A DNA stretch of 64,000 nt from Neurospora crassa OR74A. Lineage: Eukaryota; Ascomycota; Sordariomycetes; Sordariales; Sordariaceae. A model generated the notes under the pieces. It saw only the letters and a program-made list of their open reading frames with translations, had not been told where the DNA came from and ran no database searches. The stretch's first letter is position 1; the number at the start of each line of letters is the position of its first letter. Both the position numbers and the translations under genes were made by a program. The stretch lies in the NCBI RefSeq assembly GCF_000182925.2, contig NC_026507.1, forward strand, positions 2,418,001 through 2,482,000, in the 5' to 3' direction. Shown here piece after piece: positions 56,561-64,000 of this stretch.

Positions 56561-58259
56561 GGAATAGGATTGTATTAGAACCGATAGGAAGCCGATTAAA
56601 TGTATATTAGACGTATAAATAATAACCCTAGAAGAAAATTAAATTATACTTAAATTAGGAAGATAATAGGGTACTAACTATTCTATATTGCCGACGACCG
56701 ATACTGCATTAGTATTATTACTAATTTTACCTTCCTTACTAAAAAATTTATCCTTTATATTAGAATTCTCTTTATTAGCTTCGGGAAGAATACTATTAAG
56801 TACCGTCTTTATATTGTAGCGGGGCTGAATAGAAGTAGTATTATTAATTGAATTTATATTTAAAATATAATTATAAATATTGTAGATAGTTTATTTAATA
56901 TTAAAAAGCTTTATAAAGAGAATTAGTAATAGGGCTAATATAAGGATATTATAGAGTATTTATAATAGAAAGGTAATTATTAAAATTATTTTACTTAACG
57001 TAGATCGTTATTATACCCTTACTAATACGCTTAATATTAGTAGTAGTTAAATTAATTTTATTAAAAAGAGTGCGGATAGTTTCCTTAACCCTTACGATAT
57101 AAAAATAAATTATAGTAATATTATTGCGGAATAGAGTAAGATCTACAAAGGTATTAATAGGAATATAAGTAAGTTTCTTCTTCTTTAACGGAAATTCGAT
57201 TATTATAATAGAATTCGAAGCTGGATAATTACTAATAAACGAAGGATTAGCGCTAATATAATCCGTTATAATTTATACGGTAATTATAATTTATATTTTA
57301 TTAATAGAAACTTTAAAATTACTTTAAGCTGTATTATAACTATATAATACTATAGTAGACCTAATAAAGGTACGTATTAAGGGAGTAAATTTAGTATTTA
57401 AGTATTCTTTCATCCTCTTTTACGATTAATATTTATAATAAGGGGTATTAGGGCGAATTGCTTTGAGAATTAAATATAGGGATACTATAGAAATAAAATA
57501 GAGATTTATAGGGATTTTGGAGGTATTAAGCTTAATTAAAAGTAAATTAGAAGCCGGTTAAATTATTATAAATTATAGGAAGAATATATTATAAGTTATA
57601 AGTATAAGAATTATACTATTTATAAAATTCGGGAGGTTAGAAGTATCCTATAGCGGCGCCTTTTTTTTTTACGTCTCCTTCGATAATTATTTTTTAACTT
57701 TCTTAAAAGTAATAAATTTAACCGGAGTATTATTATAAAGCGAATTAGTAAGGTTAGTATTAATTATTATAGCCTCCGCTATAATTTCGCCCTCTAATTT
57801 ATTAGGGAGGGTTATAGCCTTTAATACCTTTGAAATAAATATTTTTTTTATAGTACTAGGAGGTTTCTTATACAATATAATATAGTAATAGTAATACCGG
57901 TTTGGATTAAATACGGATATAGGACGGCGGCGGATTTAGTTGGGATACGGATATAATATAATAGAGGCGGTAGTATAGTATAAGGAAGGAAAGAGGGAAG
58001 GAAAGAGAAAGTTAGGTTAAAGTTTTTTTTATAGATAAATTAGGCGACCCGGGATAATGTAATTAAGGAAAAATAGAATAAAAGGCTACCGATTGTAAGG
58101 AAGTAACAGCGAAAAAACGGAAGGAGGGCGGCGATTAGTTAAGGTAAGGTCGGTTATATATATAATAAAAGTTTATAGCTTCGGTTATAATAGTAAAGTT
58201 ATACTGAGAGGAAGGAAAACGGGACGGTATAGAGCCGATACGGTGCTGTAGCAATAGTG

Positions 58260-58381
58260 AAGTAGAGGGTTTTTATCCGGCTATTACAGTACGGTTTTTC
58301 CTACCAACTACGAACGAAGTAGTACTGTATACCTATAGGGCGAACTATATAAATAGTTAGCGTGTATAAGACTAATAATAA
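58260..58381 (+). promoter_or_regulatory. LINE B 3' end: shared block, two hairpins and (TAA)n tail
   Basis: GGGTTTTTATCCGGC (58267-58281) and GTACGGTTTTTCC (58289-58301) reproduce the block found at LINE A 8914-8952. Downstream hairpins: ACTAC/GTAGT (58307-58311 with 58319-58323) and AACTAT/ATAGTT (58343-58348 with 58353-58358). The element ends AAGACTAATAATAAT. Likely the RT recognition end of the RNA, by analogy with other LINEs. Confidence 0.65.
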
Positions 58382-58394
58382 TAATATAAATATT

Positions 58395-59230
58395 AATAAT
58401 CTCCGTTTAGCCGTCGGTTTTAAGGTAAACGGAGGAGGAAAGCTTCTACTAAACGCCCAATAAGTAGTAGAACTCCTATTAGAAAATAGTAACGAATTAA
58501 GTACCTTAATCGGAGATAATAAAATCCGGCGTACTATAAAAGCAGTAAACTTCGTATAGGAAGATTATAGCAGTCGCCCTAACTAATAGGCTATATATAC
58601 TAATATAATAGCATATCTTTATAAAATAATCGATGATAATTATTATATAAGTATAAGTATAATTACTTACCTTTATTACTAGGAGGGGGCTGATAAAATT
58701 AATAAAATATTAGACTAATTATAAAATAGTACTAGCATTAGTTCGAGTAGGCGGGGAGGCGAGAGGTGTAAATTCTTTATTTATATATAGAAATAGCAAC
58801 CCTAAATAAAGGTAGCGATATTTCGGGAGAGGTTCGGCTATATATACGTCCGTTATATGAAATTATAAGTTTTAAACCGCCTAAAGTATCCCCCTAGGGT
58901 AAAAACGTAGGTACGCTATAAAATTTATAGTCGGGCTTTAAAATAGGAGGGAATAAAAATCCTACTTTTAATTAAAATCCTACTCTAAGCTACTTTATAG
59001 TCGGTTATAATAGTACTAATAACTTTTTAGAATTATTTTAGGAATACGCTACAACCGGGGTCCTAGAGTACTATAAGGACTACTAGAAATTCCGGCGAAG
59101 TTAAGTAGGCCGTATTAATATAATTATTAATAAGAAATTCGGCGTTAAAAATAAGGAGTCTTATTAACATTAATTCATTTAGGTCCTTACCCAAACCCTA
59201 TCCTATAACCTAATTTTCTTCTAGTAAGAG
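58395..59230 (-). pseudogene. gypsy B integrase core remnant
   Basis: On -: 'IIIIIDYFIKICYYI' near 58640 (the VDRxTKxxxxIP block), 'EVYCFYSTPDFIISD' near 58570-58520 (second catalytic Asp retained), 'GT.FVTIF..EFYYLLGV', then 'KLSSSVYLKTDG.TEIINIYI' running into the LINE B-2 insertion point. The preceding 59100-58700 stretch should hold the HHCC domain but is hard to read. Confidence 0.82.
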
Positions 59231-60560
59231 GGTATATATATAATTAGTAATATAATCGTCGCCTATATTCTATTTATTAATTAGAATACTACCGGGGAGG
59301 TGTAAAAGCGTATTAGGAATAGCGGTATATATTCTAGGGCGGTAGATAATTTTAAAGTGAAAGTTATTAAGGAATTCGGACTACTAAATTTATTATTAAT
59401 TAAGGAATTTTATAAAAGTAAAGTACTATAAATTTTTATAATTTGTAATAACCTCTACCAATTCCTTAACGCCCTAGAATTTGGGGCGCTATTCTTTAAA
59501 GGCTTTAACGATAGCGAACAATTCCTTATTATAAATTTTATAATTATATTTTGCCGCACAATACTTAAAGGAGAAGAAGGTAATAGGGTACTATTTCCCT
59601 TCCTCGTCGACCTAGGATAGTACGCCCCTAGAAGTTTAATTTAATATATCTATCTTAAGGACGGTCTTCTAATTAAGATTATAATAAATAAGTACTAATA
59701 CTAAAATAAAAGTGGCCTTAAACTATTTAAATATAATTATAATTATTAAAGTTAAGGGTAAAGCCTATTTATCCTTTAATATAAGTATAGTAAAGGGTTG
59801 GACGATCTTCGAAAAACCTTTAATAAAGTAGTAGTAAAAATTTACAAACCTAATAAAACGCTAAAAATCCTTAAACATTTCGGGGGCGCCCTAATTAAAT
59901 ATAGTATTTATTTTCTCCGGGTCTATACGAAGGCCTTCCTTAGAAATAATTAAACTTAAATATTTTATTTTATACTTATAGAATTCGTATTTTCGAATAT
60001 TTATAGTAAGGCCTGCTTTATATAGGCGGGAAATAATATCTTCGAGGTAGCGCTTATATTCCGCCTTCGTTTCGCTATAAATAAGGATATTATTCAAGTA
60101 AGTAATAATATATTTATTAAGGACGTTAAAAAGTATATAATTAATATAGTATTAGAAGGAGGCGGGGGCGCCTATTATACCGAAGTTTATAATAAAATAT
60201 TCGAAGAGTCCGAATTAAATACCAAAAACAGTCTTCTATTCGTCCCCGGGGGTAATCTATAGCCGATTAAAGGCTACTATTATATTAAATTTATTAAATT
60301 ATTTTACTTTCCGGAGGGCGTCGATTATTTCCCTAATAAGGGGGATAAGGTACTTATTTTTAATAGTAGTATTATTTAACCCCCGATAATTAATATAAAT
60401 ATAAACACCTCCGCCTAGCTTCTTAGCAAGTAAAACTAAAATAGCAGCGGAGGAGGAGTTTGGGCAAATAAATTTAATAGCGAAATAATTATTTAAATAT
60501 TTATAAATAGTACGGAACTCTTCTTAGGATATAGGGCGGAGGTAGTAGTAAAGGGGGGTC
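59231..60560 (-). pseudogene. gypsy B reverse transcriptase and RNase H remnant
   Basis: On -: 'LAKKLGGGVYIYINYRGLNN' near 60430-60375, 'YLIPLIREIIDAL' near 60350, 'TPGDE.KTVFGI.FGLFEYFIINFG' near 60250-60190, 'GAPASF' near 60160, the active site YLNNILIY near 60105-60075 (YLDD expected). The open 68-codon frame 60097-59891 has 'AEYKRYLEDIISRLYKAGL' and 'KYLSLIISKEGLRIDPEKI'. RNase H: 'VLS.VDEEGK.YPITFFSFKY' near 59620 and 'YNYKIYNKELFAIVKAF' near 59540-59490, then 'NFHFKIIYRP'. Order and content are textbook Ty3/gypsy. Confidence 0.9.
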
Positions 60561-61460
60561 TATTCTAGAAGTAAATTAATTTTATAATCAAAAGGGTAAT
60601 ATAATAGTATTATTTTAGTAGTATTAAGGTTGAAGGCTTTCTACTTCCCTTAAAAATATTCGGAGAGGGCCGCAAGAATTTCTTACCGGGTCGGTAATAA
60701 TTTACTATTAATATACTTCCAAATATCCTCCATTAAAATAATTCGGAACTATAACTATTCTACTACTTAATCTCTATAGCTAATAATTAACCGAGAAAAG
60801 AGCTATACAATCAGCTATCCTTAAAAGATTACTTAAAATATAATTTTATTAAAGTAATTAAAAAAATTAATTAGAATCAGTTAAATCGCCAGGTCCGGAA
60901 TTAGGGGCTTTACTTACTTACTCCTCTATAAAGCAATATAATTAATTCGACGCATAATAGTAAACTTCTATACCGGACTCTTTATATAAGAGGAGGAAAT
61001 TAGCAGTAGATAAAATACAAATAGAAATATCCTAAAGCTAAGTATAACCGTTTAAATATAGTTTATTAGGAGGAAGAGGCTTACCCGCAGTTAAAGAATA
61101 AGTATATAATAATTTTAATTTTAAAGTAAGTTGGGACTTATTACGGAGGGTAGGCGTTATAAACCTTATAGCTACTAAAAGGTTTATTATAATAGGTATT
61201 AAATTTAGGGTAACGTACTAGGTAGGGCCGGGTTGGAGCGGCGCCTCTATAGTAGTAAAATTTAGTAATTCTATAAACTTAGTAAACTAATTAATCGCCG
61301 GATTATACTTCCTTAATTAAAGGAGGCTAAGGATTATATTTAGGCTGCCGAATAATTAAATAAATAAAATAAGGCGGTTTATAAATAAACTAATAGAGTA
61401 TAATAAAATATAAATATATAAAATTTCGCTTCCTTCCCGGCTGTTAATTAACCAAAGGGT
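60561..61460 (-). other. gypsy B protease-to-RT linker
   Basis: Degenerate polyprotein spacer on -. No named motif read apart from patches of basic/hydrophobic sequence. No sign of another element in it. Confidence 0.45.
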
Positions 61461-61661
61461 TTAAGGCCGGAGGAAGAGCGTTATAGAAATATTATAATAG
61501 TATATAAAAACGGAATTAATAAAACCTATTAGGGAATGGCCGGAATCGATTATAGTGAGGCAAAGGACCAATAAATTAGCGCCAAAACGAAGCGAATTTA
61601 GAAAAGAAAAATTAATATTAAGTCCTATAGAATATAAATATAAGTCCTCTAAATCCTTCAA
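61461..61661 (-). pseudogene. gypsy B aspartic protease remnant
   Basis: An open 66-codon frame: '…FGANLLVLCLTIIDSGHSLIGFINSVFIYYYNISITLFLRP'. 'IIDSGHSLIGFI' corresponds to the retropepsin active site ΦΦDSGAS..FI, with Ala replaced by His. The spacing to 'NISITLFLRP' matches fungal gypsy proteases. It processes Gag-Pol in the family. Confidence 0.75.
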
Positions 61662-63350
61662 ATTAAACCTCTAGTAGTAACTTCTATTAAAAATTAAGCT
61701 TTTCCTATTTCCTAAGGGGAAATTAAAATAGTAGCAAGGCCTATAAGCTTCGGCTTACCCTTTACTATATATATTATTGTGTAATAGCCGGGGGCGTTAT
61801 AATATATATATAAATTAAACTTCCAGCGTTTATCCCTCTCAATTTAGGAGATAGGACCCTTTTAGGGGGCGCCAACCTTTCTAAGGATTATAGGGTTACT
61901 AACATCTATAAAAGGGGGGGGGGGGCGCAATAGTACTAAAAAGCCACCGCTTCAATACCGGTAATTATTAATATTATTAATTATAACCCGGAAGAGTTCA
62001 ACCTACGTAATAGAGTTATCGGTTACTAGGCGGACTATAATATTAATTAAGGCGTTTTAGAGGGGGCCACTAATTTTAAATTTAAGCGTATTAATATAGC
62101 GACGGCTATTAAACTTATACTAATTAATTAATTTAATAAAAGTAATAATAAAGCTAATAAATAATATACTACCTTATTTAAAATAGTCTATTTTCCGTAC
62201 TACCTCAGTGTAAACGTTTAAAATAATATAATAAAAGTCGAGGTAAATAAAAATATTTTAAAAATCGGAGAGTCCGGTTAATTAAGCTAAGGTATTATAA
62301 AGGTTAAATATTATAATATCAATTTTAGTCCGAATATAAGTATAAACATTATTAGAGAAGCGCTAGGAAATATAGAAGATATAGTCGGTTAAGGTCGGGT
62401 AAATAATAAAGTTAAATATAAATTTAATAATTAATTAGGACCGCCAATTAGTATACTCTTCCTAGTACTTAGATAGCGATATTTCAGCGCCGCTAAATAT
62501 AGGGGGTTCGGCGTTTCGTAAGCGGGTAGTAACGGAGGTATACGTAGTATATTAAGCCTAGGGTATCGGCGCTATAATATTGCTGTTTGGGCGCTAGGTA
62601 TAATTCTTAATTTTAGTAAGCTGCTACTATACCTATTAAGCTTACGCAGTTGCAGTAGCAGCTTCTACTATAGCCCTAGCGAAGTCCTATTGTATTTAAG
62701 AAGTAGCTATAAAATTTTGGGTTACAACGCTTTAAATTTAAATAACCGCCTATTAAACTTCTAGAGCCTCCTACTAAATAATATAAAATTCGCTATATAC
62801 CCTACCAAAGTATTCTTTAATAATTATAAAGTAGAATTAAAATTGGGTAAGAATATCAAGGTTTGCTTTTAAAGTGGAGGCGAAGCTAGAGAGGTCCTTA
62901 AAAATATTTATTACCGCTTTATAAATAAAGGGGAGGGTATTAAAGTAGAAAAGGGTACGGGTAATCGCCTTACGGGTAGGTACTATATTAAAAATAAGTA
63001 TAACTATACCTAAAAAACCTATAAAGTCGTTTATTATTTAATATAGGGCTACAATATAGGAATAGTCGGTAGTATAGGGTAAGAGTTGAGGTACTAAAAT
63101 TATTAGGGTTAGACTAATTATATAGTTAGGGTTGTCCTATAGGTAGTATAATAGTAATATAATATAAATATAGCGTTGGGGTAGCAAGTCTAAGGGTTTT
63201 TTAGAGGGTAATTATAGTAGGGTAGGGTTAGTTCGTAAATATAGTGTAATTCGGCTAGGATAGGGTAAGGTCGGTACTAATTTTAAGGTAAATTAAAGCG
63301 AAACGATTTTGATTGTTGGGCTATCGATTAGTAAAAACGGTATAATATAT
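61662..63350 (-). pseudogene. gypsy B Gag region and leader
   Basis: By position between 5' LTR and protease. The frame on - is broken and I recognise no capsid or zinc-knuckle motif. A 12-nt G run lies at 61914-61925. The first bases inside the LTR on - (63350 leftwards) should be the primer-binding site but do not start TGG, so the primer is undetermined. Confidence 0.5.
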
Positions 63351-63543
63351 TGTTATAATACCGACTAAAAGGGGCTTGGAAAGGACGTAATATTGTACGA
63401 AGAGGAGAAGATCGGAAGAGGGTAGCGAAAACTCTGCTCTCGGACTATATATATAAGTTAAGTAGAGGTATAACTAAGGGACGGCTGGGCTTCGGTGCCG
63501 GAACGCTGAGGGTGCCAAGTTATTATTATGTGGTGCCGTGACA
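63351..63543 (-). repeat. gypsy B 5' LTR (right copy)
   Basis: 193 bp. Ends GTGCCGTGACA on +. Its inner end is RIP-altered (TGTTATAATACCGACT against TGTCACGATGCCGACC), the opposite end from the one damaged in the left LTR. TSD ATAAT follows at 63544-63548. Confidence 0.9.
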
Positions 63544-63548
63544 ATAAT

Positions 63549-64000
63549 CCGAAAAGGGCAACTGTATACAATCTTTTATAATCTAGTATACTACTTTTTA
63601 TATAGGTTAATATTGGAGTACTTTTGTAATTTAATATAGTTATAATGTAGTACTACCTTCTACTGCTTTTTATTTAACTCGAGGTTATATAGTTTATATA
63701 GGTTAATATTGGAGTACTTTTGTAATTTGATATAGTTATAATATAGTACTACCTTCTACTACTTTTTATTTAACTCCAGGTTATATAGTTTATTATAAGT
63801 ATAATTAAATTAAATAATAATATTAAAGTAATAATAACAGTATATTTTAATAACTTCGAAATATATAGTATTGAACGTAGGTTAGAAAGGGCGTGTAAAT
63901 ATAGTATTATTAGTAGGTACTTCCTACTTAGTATTAGAATTAAAGGAGGTATTATTAGTAAAAGTAAGGGATAAAGTATTTAAATCATACTAGTAATAGT
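63549..64000. other. TIR-C right segment, to window edge
   Basis: Expected continuation of TIR-C after gypsy B. It contains a 96-bp tandem duplication, then AT-rich sequence without recognisable coding. The right TIR of TIR-C is not reached. Confidence 0.45.
63597..63788. repeat. 96-bp tandem duplication
   Basis: Units 63597-63692 and 63693-63788, each starting TTTATATAGGTTAATATTGG. They differ at only a few positions, almost all transitions. A partial third start (TTTAT) follows. Confidence 0.92.

Larger units (their letters stand above)
56228..58381 (+). mobile_element. LINE B-2, 5'-truncated copy (2.15 kb)
   Basis: Flanked by the 13-bp TSD TAATATAAATATT (56215-56227 and 58382-58394). It begins inside the C-terminal end of ORF2 ('EVTTLYC.CGIGKETFEYFVLECRETE', about 56235-56320; the best preserved Cys-rich motif of the window). 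It continues through a 3' UTR to the shared 3' block (58268-58300) and the tail AAGACTAATAATAAT. Collinear with LINE B-1 in reverse (45210 down to 43109, then 36180-36138). Removal rejoins the gypsy B integrase frame ('TEIINIYIK'). Confidence 0.88.
53549..63543 (-). mobile_element. Ty3/gypsy chromovirus 'gypsy B', about 7.8 kb net
   Basis: Paired 193-bp LTRs (53549-53741 and 63351-63543) with terminal TGTCACG/CGTGACA and a 5-bp TSD ATAAT (53544-53548, 63544-63548). On -: Gag region, protease (61661-61461), RT (about 60500-59890), RNase H (about 59650-59230), integrase (about 58900-58395 and 56227-55700), chromodomain (about 55600-55440), then about 1.6 kb of unexplained sequence before the 3' LTR. 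LINE B-2 interrupts the integrase. A different lineage from gypsy A. Confidence 0.92.
21082..64000. mobile_element. TIR-C: host TIR transposon, split by four nested elements, right end outside window
   Basis: The left terminus GGGAAAGCCTCCCTGCACC (21082) and the following about 60 bp resemble the TIR of the 424-bp element at 31910 (GGGAAACCCTACCCGCACC). Its body is the set of segments 21082-21152, 24328-25455, 27716-28471, 53023-53548 and 63549-64000. The first four follow in the same order regions of TIR-D, its relative. Removing the nested elements and one TSD each leaves about 2.93 kb, close to TIR-D's 3.17 kb, so the right TIR should lie shortly past base 64000. The coding strand appears to be -. 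Superfamily not settled. Confidence 0.65.

Noticed and set aside
1-64000. tRNA, rRNA, CRISPR, secondary-metabolite or effector genes
   Set aside because: Looked for by eye on both strands. No cloverleaf-type tRNA with intact boxes, no rRNA words and no intact gene was seen; small degenerate effectors cannot be excluded by eye.

Overview
Organism and state. Every recognisable coding piece here belongs to a transposable element, and all carry in-frame TAG/TAA stops and Asp-to-Asn type changes. CpA and its complement TpG are scarce inside the long repeats, TpA is in excess, and copies differ almost only by C-to-T/G-to-A transitions. This is the mark of repeat-induced point mutation (RIP), so the window looks like an AT-rich isochore of a filamentous ascomycete. 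The element set (Tad1-like LINEs, chromodomain Ty3/gypsy, Ty1/copia, a Mutator-like element, TIR elements with short derivatives) fits that. I see no intact host gene, tRNA, rRNA or CRISPR array.

Layout. Left block, 1-12446: a Ty3/gypsy chromovirus on + (gypsy A, entering from the left edge) holding a 535-bp TIR derivative (1348-1882) and a near full-length LINE (LINE A-1, 2109-9028). Then 12447-21081: unassigned sequence split by a second LINE A (13194-20121). From 21082 past the right edge: one TIR transposon (TIR-C) in which almost everything else is nested. It contains a second 3.17-kb TIR transposon (TIR-D, 21153-24319), a 2.26-kb LTR element (25456-27710), a Ty1/copia element on - (28472-53017) and a Ty3/gypsy chromovirus on - (gypsy B, 53549-63543). 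The copia contains a Mutator-like element (30180-33695, itself holding a 424-bp TIR element) and a second Tad-like LINE (LINE B-1, 36138-51098, -). LINE B-1 contains LINE A-3 (36181-43108) and a truncated LINE A (49498-50490). Gypsy B contains a truncated LINE B (56228-58381). Nesting is four elements deep.

How the calls were made. Most boundaries rest on paired target-site duplications. Removing the nested elements plus one TSD rejoins the host reading frame in copia (at the MULE) and in gypsy B (at LINE B-2). Net lengths after removal are about 6.05 kb (copia), 7.0 kb (LINE B), 6.93 kb (LINE A) and 7.8 kb (gypsy B).

Points of most interest: a structured 3' module shared by the two LINE families, the TIR families with a common subterminal palindrome and 8-bp TSDs, a repeat array at the MULE ends, about 1.6 kb of extra unexplained sequence between the chromodomain and 3' LTR of gypsy B, and short elements that seem to have escaped RIP. 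Nothing here is likely to make a working protein. All translations were read by eye, without alignment software or database searches.
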